In this document: positions 8,172-15,440 of the stretch, piece after piece | Layout: each line of letters opens with the position of its first letter | Position numbering within the stretch: the first letter of the stretch is position 1 | Assembly: GCA_052144935.1 (NCBI GenBank) | Contig: JBKQPR010000148.1 | Location: forward strand, 1 to 29,381 | Reading direction: 5' to 3' | Origin: JOPF133 sp052144935 | GTDB lineage: Bacteria > Acidobacteriota > Terriglobia > Bryobacterales > Bryobacteraceae | DNA: 29,381 nt | The notes under the pieces: generated by a model | The model's input: the letters and a program-made list of their open reading frames with translations, nothing else | Databases searched by the model: none | Told to the model about the DNA's origin: nothing | Program-made: the position numbers and the translations under genes

Positions 8172-9536
8172 ATGCCGCATAATACAAGGGTGGGGACGTA
8201 CTTCGTGCAGAACTTCGGATGCCGGGCCACCCAGGCCGATGGAGCCGCGCTGGAATCGCTGCTCTCGGCCAAGGGCCTGGAAGCCGCGGGCGAGCGGGCC
8301 TCGGCCGACCTGGTGGTGCTCAACACTTGCACCGTCACCAGCTCGGCCGACGACGACGTGCGCCAGACCATCCGCCGCGTGCATCGCGAGAATCCGGCCG
8401 CGCGCATCCTGGTGACCGGCTGCTACGCACAACGCGCCCCCCACGACTTGGCCGCGCTTCCCGGCGTGGAATGGGTGGTCGGCAACTCGCACAAGACGCA
8501 GATCGCCGACCTGGTGACGATGGCGCGGGACGAAGGGCAGGCTGAAGCATGCCCCACCACGGCCGTGCCTTACCACGGCAACATCCATGTGGGCGATATC
8601 TTCGCGCAGCACGAGTTTCTCTCCGCGCCCGTGGAAGACGCCGCCGGCGACCGCACGCGGCCCAATTTGAAAATCCAGGACGGCTGCAATAACCGCTGCT
8701 CTTTCTGCATCATCCCGTTCGTGCGCGGGCGCAGCCGCAGCGCCCCTGCCGGGCAGGTGATCCAACAGGTGCGCGCTCTGGCGGCGCGCTATCGCGAGGT
8801 GGTGCTCAGCGGCATCAACCTGGGCCGCTGGGGCCGCGAACCGGGCAGCGGCCTGCGCCTGGCCGGCCTGATTCGCCGTCTGCTGGAGGAAACCGAAATC
8901 GAGCGGCTGCGTCTCAGCTCGGTCGAGCCGATGGATTTCTCCGACGACCTGCTGGGCCTGATGGCCGCCTCGCCGCGCATCGCCCCGCACGTACACGCGC
9001 CCCTGCAATCGGGATGCGACCGGGTTCTGCGGCGGATGCATCGCAAGTACCGGCCGCGCCACTATGCCGACCGCATCCTCAAGGCGCGCGCCCTGATGCC
9101 GGATGCCGCCATCGGGGCCGACGTGATGGTGGGTTTCCCCGGCGAGACCGCCGCGGATTTCGAGGAGAGCCGCCGATTCATCGAGAGCCTGCCCTTCACC
9201 TACCTGCACGTCTTCACTTACTCCGAGCGTCCGGGCACTCCGGCGGCCCAAGATCCGCGGGCCGTGCCCATGCCGGTGCGCAAGGAGCGCAACCGAATCC
9301 TGCGCGAGTTGGCCGCCGAAAAGAACCGCGCCTTTCGCGAGAGCATGGTGGGCCGCACGCTCTCCGCCGTCACCCTGCATGAGCCCGGCGCCGCGCTGAC
9401 CGCCAATTATCTGAAGGTGGAGCTGGCCCGCGAACTGGTCCCCAACCGGATCGTAGAGGTGCGAATCGGCTCAACTTCGCAGAGTGGAATTCGAGAAGGC
9501 ACGCCGGGGAGCTGTCCGGTAACAGATGCATCGTGA
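8172..9536 (+). CDS. mtaB: tRNA threonylcarbamoyladenosine (t6A37) methylthiotransferase, MtaB type
   Basis: A 454-residue radical-SAM methylthiotransferase. The N-terminal UPF0004 domain carries the three cysteines for one [4Fe-4S] cluster: C17 (QNFGC), C53 (LNTCTVT) and C84 (TGCYAQ). The radical-SAM cluster motif CNNRCSFC has C172, C176 and C179, followed by the usual IIPFVRGRSRS and LSGINLGRWG segments. The end corresponds to a TRAM RNA-binding domain. These enzymes add a methylthio group to t6A37 of ANN-decoding tRNAs. MtaB is chosen over MiaB/RimO from the FGC...NTCTVT and GRSRS patterns; this is a family-level judgement. The last 20 or so residues (after VEVRIGS) are polar and do not look like the end of a TRAM domain, so the 3' end may have been altered. 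Confidence 0.92.
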   Translation: MPHNTRVGTYFVQNFGCRATQADGAALESLLSAKGLEAAGERASADLVVLNTCTVTSSADDDVRQTIRRVHRENPAARILVTGCYAQRAPHDLAALPGVEWVVGNSHKTQIADLVTMARDEGQAEACPTTAVPYHGNIHVGDIFAQHEFLSAPVEDAAGDRTRPNLKIQDGCNNRCSFCIIPFVRGRSRSAPAGQVIQQVRALAARYREVVLSGINLGRWGREPGSGLRLAGLIRRLLEETEIERLRLSSVEPMDFSDDLLGLMAASPRIAPHVHAPLQSGCDRVLRRMHRKYRPRHYADRILKARALMPDAAIGADVMVGFPGETAADFEESRRFIESLPFTYLHVFTYSERPGTPAAQDPRAVPMPVRKERNRILRELAAEKNRAFRESMVGRTLSAVTLHEPGAALTANYLKVELARELVPNRIVEVRIGSTSQSGIREGTPGSCPVTDAS

Positions 9537-9980
9537 GCCAGAGTATGGAAGCCGATGACGGCGTGACATTGGGGGAGAGTAAGAGAAGCGCTGGAAGGGC
9601 CGGCGGCCCAGGCGTGATGAGGGCGTTACCCCCGCGAATCGAGGGCCGGGTGCTGTTGCAGAACCGGTGGTCTGTGCAATCGGCGGGGAGGCCGCGATGG
9701 GACTCATCCCACTATCCCGCCGGACCCCGGTAGGCGCTTGCCGCAAGGCCGTTTGCAGCCATTCTACGATAACCCCACCTGTCGTTCTCGATCACGAGAA
9801 AACCACGAGGTGTGGCGACCACATAGACTCATTGACGCCAGCAATTGGCCGGTTCAACGCCAGGAGATTCCAACCGCCCGGAGGGACAGGAGAAAGAGGC
9901 TGTGACGGTGTAGTTGATTTTGGCCCGTCCACGGTCTTAGGAATTGACGGAGGTATCGTGCGATCCAAAAGGGAGTCGGA
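9537..9980 (+). other. Gene-free stretch upstream of the long secreted-protein gene
   Basis: I find no supportable gene in these 444 bases. Short open frames on both strands have no ribosome binding sites or recognisable protein features. The 3' end contains the ribosome binding site for the next gene, AAGGGAG at about 9969-9975, five nt before the GTG at 9981. No intrinsic terminator with a T-run was seen after the methylthiotransferase gene. Confidence 0.5.
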
Positions 9981-10874
9981 GTGAATCCTCCTAGGGGGTC
10001 TCGGCGCGTGTTCCGGCCGCTGCCGGCTCGCGTGGCAGGTCGCCTGTTCGCAGGTCTGGTCGCGATCTGCAGCGCGGCCAGCACGGCGGACGGCCAGTCC
10101 ACGATCGATATCAATGTTTCCAGCGTGACCGTCCCTGCCGGCTCCACGGCCCAAATTCAATTCTTCCTGGCCAAACCCCAGGCTCTGGCCAGCGGCGGGC
10201 TGGTTATCGATCTCGATCCTTCGGCCTTCGCAGCCGTCACCGCCGCTACGGCCTTCAGCGCGGCCGGCGATGCCGCTGGATACGCCACCGTGAACAGCCT
10301 GCACGTCGAGGTGCATTTCTCTTCGCAATCCGCCGGGATCGGCCAGATCGCCGGCAATCCCATCGTCGCGCTGACGGTCTCGATCCTGCCCAACGCCGCG
10401 CCGGGAACCTCCACCACCGTCACCGCGACCGGCGGCAACTGGCAGGACGCGGAGGGCGTTTTCCACCCGGTGAGCGTCGGGATGGGCACGGTGACCATCG
10501 GCGGAACGCTCTCCGTCGCGGACGTGCAGCCGGTAACCGGCATACTCCCCGCCGGCTCGGTCGTGCACATTGATGGCACGGGCTTCACCGCCGCAACCGC
10601 AGTCGATATCCAGGCGGTTGCCATCTCCTCGGTTTCCTACGTCTCGCCCACCCGGATTGATGTGACCCTGGCCGGGCCCACCGAGCTCACCGGAAAACGC
10701 GTCCGCGTGACCAACCCCGATGGCACTCAGGTGGATTTCTACCCTGCGTGGCCGGGGCCGCCCGTGAACCCGTCTTCCACGCAAGATCCGTTTGCCAATG
10801 CCCTGCCGATTCTTCCCTTGGAGGCCTACTCGCAAGCCACCCTTGAAGGCAGCTCGACCTGGCTCGTCCTGTAG
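9981..10874 (+). CDS. Secreted cohesin-like/IPT protein, N-terminal part of an interrupted gene
   Basis: This 297-residue frame starts at GTG 9981 with a good Shine-Dalgarno (AAGGGAG). It has a basic N-terminus and a signal-like segment (VAGRLFAGLVAICSAASTADGQS). Residues about 37-175 resemble a cohesin-like beta domain (STIDINVSSVTVPAGSTAQIQ...GLVIDLDPSAF). Residues about 178-255 resemble an IPT/TIG fold (VADVQPVTGILPAGSVVHIDGTGF...RVRVTNPDG). The frame ends abruptly at TAG 10872-10874, in the middle of another beta domain (SSTWLVL-stop). The same frame then continues without any other stop to 13040, so this and the next entry look like one original gene of 1,020 codons. As it stands the product would be a truncated exported protein. 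Confidence 0.72.
   Translation: MNPPRGSRRVFRPLPARVAGRLFAGLVAICSAASTADGQSTIDINVSSVTVPAGSTAQIQFFLAKPQALASGGLVIDLDPSAFAAVTAATAFSAAGDAAGYATVNSLHVEVHFSSQSAGIGQIAGNPIVALTVSILPNAAPGTSTTVTATGGNWQDAEGVFHPVSVGMGTVTIGGTLSVADVQPVTGILPAGSVVHIDGTGFTAATAVDIQAVAISSVSYVSPTRIDVTLAGPTELTGKRVRVTNPDGTQVDFYPAWPGPPVNPSSTQDPFANALPILPLEAYSQATLEGSSTWLVL
10872..10874 (+). other. In-frame TAG interrupting a 1,020-codon reading frame
   Basis: Reading 9981-13040 in one frame gives a single internal stop, TAG at 10872-10874. The residues around it read STWLVL-stop-NPNPDADAAIEVFVP. In related acidobacterial secreted proteins this region commonly reads (I/V)(A/V)LQNPN; that is my recollection of the family, not a search. 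A CAG-to-TAG change (one C-to-T transition) would create this stop. Other genes here end in TAG (3646, 8133, 13040, 22507), so TAG is a normal stop in this genome. Confidence 0.75.
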
Positions 10875-10913
10875 AATCCCAACCCCGATGCCGACGCGGC
10901 GATTGAGGTCTTC

Positions 10914-13040
10914 GTGCCAGATTCCGCGCCGGTGCAGGTGAGCATCGCCGCCGGTGGATATTCCTACCTGGCCGTGGGATTGACATCCCCGGATACCGTG
11001 ATCAGGGTTTTCGCCTCGGCGCCGATCCGGATGCTGGCGCTGACGGCCTTTTACAACGTCTATGTCCAGCCGCCAGCCTTCGAAACAGGTTCGGTCCCGC
11101 CGGCGCCGGCCAATTTCGGTCCCCTTGGCATCGCGACGGGGATCGGATCGTTATCCTGGACGTGGCAAACGGGAACCGCGATGCCGGCTGCCACGCGCTT
11201 CAATGTGGCGGCGAACTATTACCAGTCTGTCGGCTTCACGGTTTCCGTCGCCACCGGCTCTGGTGGACAATGGCTTTCCGCTACGCCGTCGAGCGCCACC
11301 ACTTGCGGGCCGCCCGGTCCGTGCACGCTCCCGATAATCACAGCATCGGTCGATCCCACCGGCTTGGCGCCGGGAATCTATCGCGGCAGTATCACCCTGA
11401 CGCCGATAGCACCCGCCGCAATACCCAACGTGACGCCCATCGCGATCGGGGTGGCGCTCACCGTCAGCGCCGTTCCATTCGTGAACACCATCGTCGATTA
11501 CGCCTCGTTCCCCGAACCGGGGGTTTCGAATCCGGAGTCATACGTCATCTCAAGCGATGTTTTTCCCGGCGCATTTTCGGTCGCCGTGCGAACGGATAGC
11601 GGCGGCAACTGGTTGTCGGCGACGGCGTCCCCCGGAACTGCTCCAGCCGTCGCCACGGTGTCGGCGAACCTGAGCGGCCTCGCGCCCGGCCGTTACGCCG
11701 GCGAGGTGATTCTCACCGGCTCCGGGGATACGGTGGTGATAGCCGCCCTGGCGACGGTCTACGGCGGGGTGCAACTCGCCGACCAGGAGGAACCTATGCA
11801 ATTCTCCGTCCGCGCGGGCGATCCCGCCCCGCCCGCCCAAGTCGCAACTGTGACGCCGGAATGCTTATATTCCGGGTGTCCCGCAAGCGGGGTGCCCGCC
11901 AGCATTCCTTTCGCCGCGTCCGTCACCACCAGTTCCGGTGAGAACTGGCTAGCCGCGGTTCCGGCTTCCGATTCGGTGTCGGTGACCGTGAATCCTGCCG
12001 GTCTTGCGCCAGGAACCTACATCGGAGCGGTCACGCTGACTTCCAGCGCCGCCTACGGACCGACGCAGTTCCCCGTCATCTTGACGGTCTGGAGCGAGCC
12101 TGCCCCCGCTCTCTCGGCCAGCCTACCCGGCCTCGTCGGGATGTGGCAGCAGGGGCAGCAGGGCCCGGTCGTCCCGAACATGATCTGCGTGAGCGCCGGT
12201 TCCTTCCCAGTCGCGATCACCGCGCTGGCCTCCACGCTCGATGGCGGAAACTGGCTATCGGTCACGGTCCCAGATCCGGTAACGTATACCTGCCTCGAAG
12301 TAGCAATGGATGGGTCCAATCTGGCGCTCGGAACGTATTCCGGCAACATCGTCGTGACAATCCCCGGCCAGTCGCTTACCATTCCGGTGACTCTCGTCGT
12401 GTTCCCGTTTCCTGAGCGACCGCTGCTGGGCTCGGTGGTAAACGGCGCGTCTGCCGTCCAAGGCTCGGTCGCGCCGGGCGAGATCGCCACCATTTTCGGC
12501 GTCGGGATCGGCCCACAGTCCCCGAACTCCCCGCCGACTCAGGTATTTTTCGACCAGACGCCGGCCACATTAATCTACGCGTCGCCCTCGCAGGTCAATG
12601 CGGTCGTGCCCTCGCAGGTGGCCGGCAACCCCATCGTGAATGTGCAGGTGATGAACGACGGCCAATCCACGGCCTGGACCATCCCGGTCGCTGCCGCCAG
12701 TCCGGCCATCTTCACACTGGATTCTTCGGGCCAAGGACCGGCCGCCGTGTTGAATCAGGACAACTCCGTCAATTCGCCGGCCAATCCCGCCGCGCGCGGG
12801 AGCGTGATTCAAATCTTCGGCACCGGGGTCGGTGTACAGAACAGCGCGCCCGTGAGCGTCACTATCGGCGGCGTGAGCGCGTTCGTGGAATATGCGGGGC
12901 CGGCGCCAGGCGCGGTCTCCGGACTGTTTCAGGTGAACGCCGTGGTGGCCGCGGGGGTCACTCCCGGCCCAGCGGTACCCATCACTTTCTCGGTCGGCTC
13001 GTTCCAGAGCCAAAGCGGGGTGACCGTTGCCGTGCAGTAG
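10914..13040 (+). CDS. Secreted BACON-like repeat protein with TIGR03437-type C-terminus (downstream part of interrupted gene)
   Basis: A 708-residue stretch beginning at GTG 10914, in the same frame as the upstream part and only 13 codons after the TAG. A GAGG six bases upstream of the GTG could allow internal initiation, but there is no signal peptide, so a free-standing product would not be exported. After the completion of a beta domain there are four BACON-like repeats of about 90-100 residues, each with a W-L core and a following G-L-A-P-G-x-Y signature: GGQWLSATPSS / GLAPGIYRGSI, GGNWLSATASP / GLAPGRYAGEV, SGENWLAAVPA / GLAPGTYIGAV and GGNWLSVTVPD / NLALGTYSGNI. From about nt 12420 the sequence is the Solibacter-type C-terminal domain (VVNGASAVQGSVAPGEIATIFG, IYASPSQVNAVVP, VIQIFGTGVGVQ, GLFQVNAVVP-like end). 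Such proteins are extracellular or surface-bound; the function is unknown. Confidence 0.78.
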   Translation: MPDSAPVQVSIAAGGYSYLAVGLTSPDTVIRVFASAPIRMLALTAFYNVYVQPPAFETGSVPPAPANFGPLGIATGIGSLSWTWQTGTAMPAATRFNVAANYYQSVGFTVSVATGSGGQWLSATPSSATTCGPPGPCTLPIITASVDPTGLAPGIYRGSITLTPIAPAAIPNVTPIAIGVALTVSAVPFVNTIVDYASFPEPGVSNPESYVISSDVFPGAFSVAVRTDSGGNWLSATASPGTAPAVATVSANLSGLAPGRYAGEVILTGSGDTVVIAALATVYGGVQLADQEEPMQFSVRAGDPAPPAQVATVTPECLYSGCPASGVPASIPFAASVTTSSGENWLAAVPASDSVSVTVNPAGLAPGTYIGAVTLTSSAAYGPTQFPVILTVWSEPAPALSASLPGLVGMWQQGQQGPVVPNMICVSAGSFPVAITALASTLDGGNWLSVTVPDPVTYTCLEVAMDGSNLALGTYSGNIVVTIPGQSLTIPVTLVVFPFPERPLLGSVVNGASAVQGSVAPGEIATIFGVGIGPQSPNSPPTQVFFDQTPATLIYASPSQVNAVVPSQVAGNPIVNVQVMNDGQSTAWTIPVAAASPAIFTLDSSGQGPAAVLNQDNSVNSPANPAARGSVIQIFGTGVGVQNSAPVSVTIGGVSAFVEYAGPAPGAVSGLFQVNAVVAAGVTPGPAVPITFSVGSFQSQSGVTVAVQ

Positions 13041-13436
13041 TCACCCTTTCGCAATCGCTCTCTAAAGTGAAGGACGGCGCTCTATTGGACAGTCAACGTT
13101 TAGTTAAGATTCCGATCACAAAGACGGTCGTTCTGGACGATGCACGGGCATTTCGGTAACTACTCCCGGCGGGCCCAGCGCCCCGACTGCCCGGCCAGGG
13201 TCAATGGAAGGAGATCCCACTTTCGAGCCACTGAGATGTCTCATTACGGTAGTCTCTCGGATATGCGGACGCAAATAGCGATCAGTGCATTGCTGATCGC
13301 TTTGCCCTTGCTGTCGCCGATTCGACCACCTTGCAGATGCTGAGTTGAGATCGCTCTATGAAGGTCGGCGTTGGACCGAACTCCAGGAAGCCCTACAAGC
13401 GCATAAGAGCGCACCTTGAGTGCCCATACCTATTGC
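13041..13436. other. Intergenic stretch with a frameshifted gene remnant
   Basis: There is no intact gene in these 396 bases between two convergent secreted-protein genes. The only coding trace is the remnant at 13263-13427 (separate entry). No terminator with a T-run was seen for either flanking gene. Confidence 0.5.
13263..13427 (+). pseudogene. Frameshifted 5' remnant of a secreted protein gene
   Basis: ATG 13263 opens a signal-peptide-like start, MRTQIAISALLIALPLLSP, which then runs into a stop at about 13343. Shifting frame by one base near 13317 gives FDHLADAELRSLYEGRRW and TELQEALQAHKSAP before a stop at about 13427. That segment reads like real protein and resembles the N-terminal helix of acidobacterial secreted proteins with an 'LxxLYxxxRWxEL' pattern; this resemblance is from memory. 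The rest of the gene is missing and the minus-strand gene begins its 3' end ten bases further on. I infer a decayed, truncated gene. The alternative is chance coding potential in two frames. Confidence 0.3.
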
Positions 13437-14423
13437 TCACCCTACCGGCAGTAGCACGTACGGGCTGGCGACGGCGCCCATACTGGGGTACCCGCAGGCT
13501 CCTGGCGTCGGATTGCCGTTGGGGCAGGAGCCGGCATCGAAGAACAAGGGCCAGTTCCCCGGCTGTTGGTTGGCCGGAACCACAAATGTGATTTGCTCGA
13601 CCCCAATGAGATCGGGAGCCAACTGAAAGGACACGGTCTGGAGCGCCGGGGTATTGGTGTAATACCCCCCCGTCGTGCCAGGGGGCTCGCTGGGGTAATA
13701 GCTCGGATACGTTTGCAGGTACAGGTAGCAGCAGTACGATAGCTGATCGCTTAAGGCTCCCTGTGACGGCCCAAGTTGGTAGAGCGGCTGTGCCGCGACA
13801 GGCATGGCGATCGGAGGAGGCGGCCATACCAGAAACAAGTCATCCGCATAAGCGGTGATGGTCTCGCCGGCGTGAGCGGGGTTCTGGACGGTAACCGGGG
13901 CATTGTCGGAGTTGTGGAATGCAATGGCGTACCCGTTTGCGTCCTGAAAGAACGCGCCCTGCCCGGCATTGGGAACAGGTGTAAGTACCGCCGATCCCGC
14001 GCCGTTAGGAACTCCGCTTGCGTCAACGGTCCGGATAAACAGCGTACCCTGATCGCTGTTGACGGCTGTGGAAGCGGTTGAATTGCGCTCCAACGGAACC
14101 TGAAAGTTAATTTGAGCCGGAGCCGAGTCTCCCGCCTGAGGGATCACAACTGCAAGGACGGGCGCGACGGCGCTGTTGACCTGCACCTGGACGCCCGCCA
14201 GATAGAGCGGCAGAGGGGGGGACGTAGGAGCGGTGTAGGTTCCCGGCGGAGTGGGTAATCCGGTGCAAAAAACCGTAGCCAGTGCCCCGCCGGCTGGCAG
14301 ACCCGCCTGGAACGAAGCCGAGTTGACAACCGAGAGAATCTTGATCTGGGCTTGGGCAGTTGGCAGCGCAGCAAGCGCCAGTAAGAGGATGGCGTACTCC
14401 AAAATGGATCTAACCCTTGGCAT
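13437..14423 (-). CDS. Secreted protein of the TIGR03437 (Solibacter C-terminal domain) type
   Basis: A 328-residue exported protein. The signal peptide is MPRVRSILEYAILLLALAAL followed by PTAQAQ. The mature part begins with the TIGR03437-like pattern IKILSVVNSASFQAGLPAGG, then ATVFCTGLP, VQVNSAVAPVLAVV, APAQINFQVPLE and, near the end, GVEQITFVVPANQQPG. These strings match the repeating beta-sandwich units of the domain that is usually found at the C-terminus of much longer Solibacter proteins; here it makes up nearly the whole protein. Two Cys-rich and Tyr-rich loops (LSYCCYLYLQTYPSYYPSEPP) are inserted. The start at 14423 was chosen because AAAGG lies 7 nt upstream and it directly gives the signal peptide; a longer frame to 14486 adds 21 basic residues before it. 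Function unknown. Confidence 0.83.
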   Translation of the reverse strand: MPRVRSILEYAILLLALAALPTAQAQIKILSVVNSASFQAGLPAGGALATVFCTGLPTPPGTYTAPTSPPLPLYLAGVQVQVNSAVAPVLAVVIPQAGDSAPAQINFQVPLERNSTASTAVNSDQGTLFIRTVDASGVPNGAGSAVLTPVPNAGQGAFFQDANGYAIAFHNSDNAPVTVQNPAHAGETITAYADDLFLVWPPPPIAMPVAAQPLYQLGPSQGALSDQLSYCCYLYLQTYPSYYPSEPPGTTGGYYTNTPALQTVSFQLAPDLIGVEQITFVVPANQQPGNWPLFFDAGSCPNGNPTPGACGYPSMGAVASPYVLLPVG

Positions 14424-14434
14424 AACCTGACCTT

Positions 14435-14746
14435 TTATTCGGCGCAGCAAGAGGTGCGCCGGTTGAAATTGGTGCCTAGTATACAAGGAGCGTCTGTAAA
14501 ACTCCGGTCAGAGGCCGTCTTGGCCGATCCTGTTACCGTTGGGGGAGAGCAGACGGGTGTCTCATGCGGAAACGAAGGCACTCGGACTGCCTGGTTGTTC
14601 CAGCGTACGGTCGCCGTCGATACCGGACTCCCACCGTCGGTCAGCGCGACAGCGCTGAAGGAGGAGCAGATTCCGGGCGCTACCACGATGAACCATGCGC
14701 TCCAAACCTGAAGGCATGCTCTCCGCATTCGGCTTCGTCCTCGCAT
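14435..14746 (-). CDS. Possible small secreted protein (weak)
   Basis: This 103-residue frame on the minus strand starts at ATG 14746 (or ATG 14728) and stops 11 nt before the start of the TIGR03437-type gene. After MRGRSRMRRACLQVW it has a signal-like hydrophobic stretch (SAWFIVVAPGICSSFSA), then a polar part with a short beta-domain-like string (VALTDGGSPVSTATVRWNNQAV). The perfect palindrome TTCGAT-T-ATCGAA lies 7 nt upstream (14753-14765), and GAAGA precedes the ATG as a weak ribosome binding site. I do not recognise a family, and it may be a remnant of a larger gene or a chance frame. Confidence 0.25.
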   Translation of the reverse strand: MRGRSRMRRACLQVWSAWFIVVAPGICSSFSAVALTDGGSPVSTATVRWNNQAVRVPSFPHETPVCSPPTVTGSAKTASDRSFTDAPCILGTNFNRRTSCCAE

Positions 14747-14961
14747 CTTCTCTTCGATTATCGAATACGGCGCATTGAGGGGAAAGTGGCGCGGCGACAA
14801 ACGACAGCCGCGCGCCACGCGGCGCAAACGAACCGGTTCTATCACAACAAGTCGCGGCCACTCGCTTTGATTTTTCGTCATCCACATCCGAAGACTCGAA
14901 AGATGCCCTTTTCAACTACACCGCCGCCGAAAACCGGCGTACTGGACGATACACGTTAGCA

Positions 14962-15036
14962 CTCTATCGGAAGTGACGCGGCCAGATGGACTTCCGGCGT
15001 GAGCGATGGCGGATCGCCGCGTCACTTTCGATAGAG
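14962..15036. repeat. Long-stem inverted repeat (21-bp arms)
   Basis: Bases 14962-14982 and 15016-15036 are complementary at 20 of 21 positions (left arm starts CTCTATCGGAAGTGACGCGG). The loop is 33 nt. The structure directly abuts the left arm of the larger inverted repeat at 15039. No T-run follows. It could be the end of a mobile element, a folded RNA, or part of one compound repeat element together with its neighbour. Confidence 0.65.
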
Positions 15037-15038
15037 CG

Positions 15039-15276
15039 GTTTCAAGTGAGCCGCTGGCGCTTGCGGCGGACGCGACCAGCTATGCATTTTGAATGGTGTT
15101 TTGGTACTTTCGTACTGATTTGCTTGAGAGGTAGGGAGGCCGAGGTGGGGCCTGCAAGGCACGCATTGATGCTACCTCCATGTTCCGTACGAAGCAAACA
15201 GGGAGGCTTTTCTGCGAGCAAGGGCCGCACCCATAGAAACGCGAAGCGTCCGCCGCGCCAGCGGCTTACTTGAAAC
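15039..15276. mobile_element. MITE-like element with imperfect terminal inverted repeats
   Basis: The left end 15039-15059 (GTTTCAAGTGAGCCGCTGGC...) is repeated as its complement at 15256-15276 with one mismatch. Inside these, GCGGCGGACGC (15063-15073) pairs with GCGTCCGCCGC (15246-15256), so each arm is about 31-35 bp with a 3-nt insertion on the left. Weaker complementarity extends outward on both sides (CACTTTC next to the left arm, GGAAAGTG next to the right arm). The 172-base interior has no gene. Size, non-coding interior and terminal inverted repeats fit a miniature inverted-repeat transposable element. A target-site duplication was not clear, so mobility is inferred. Confidence 0.45.
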
Positions 15277-15440
15277 GGGGTTTCCGGAAAGTGGCCCGAC
15301 GCGAGCCCGATGTCCTTCTGGAAAGCTGGCCGCGCGAATTGCCGGCGGCTGACGGGCGCTTGAAAGGAGCAGTATCCCGCGGGCACTCGCTACCCCAAAT
15401 CGCGCCGATAGCTTCACGCCGAATGCTTCTGACAGTGACG

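Larger units (their letters stand above)
14747..15440. other. Gene-poor stretch holding inverted repeats
   Basis: No convincing gene is present in about 690 bases. The stretch contains a strong hairpin (14962-15036) and a larger inverted-repeat element (15039-15276), described separately. Short open frames on both strands through these repeats translate similar strings (FQVSRWR occurs on both strands), which is explained by the inverted repeat rather than by coding. Bases 15277-15440 show nothing recognisable. Confidence 0.5.

Noticed and set aside
9981..13040. Genome-wide TAG reassignment as explanation of the internal amber codon
   Set aside because: Several intact genes in the window end in TAG with no continuation, so TAG is used as a normal stop here.
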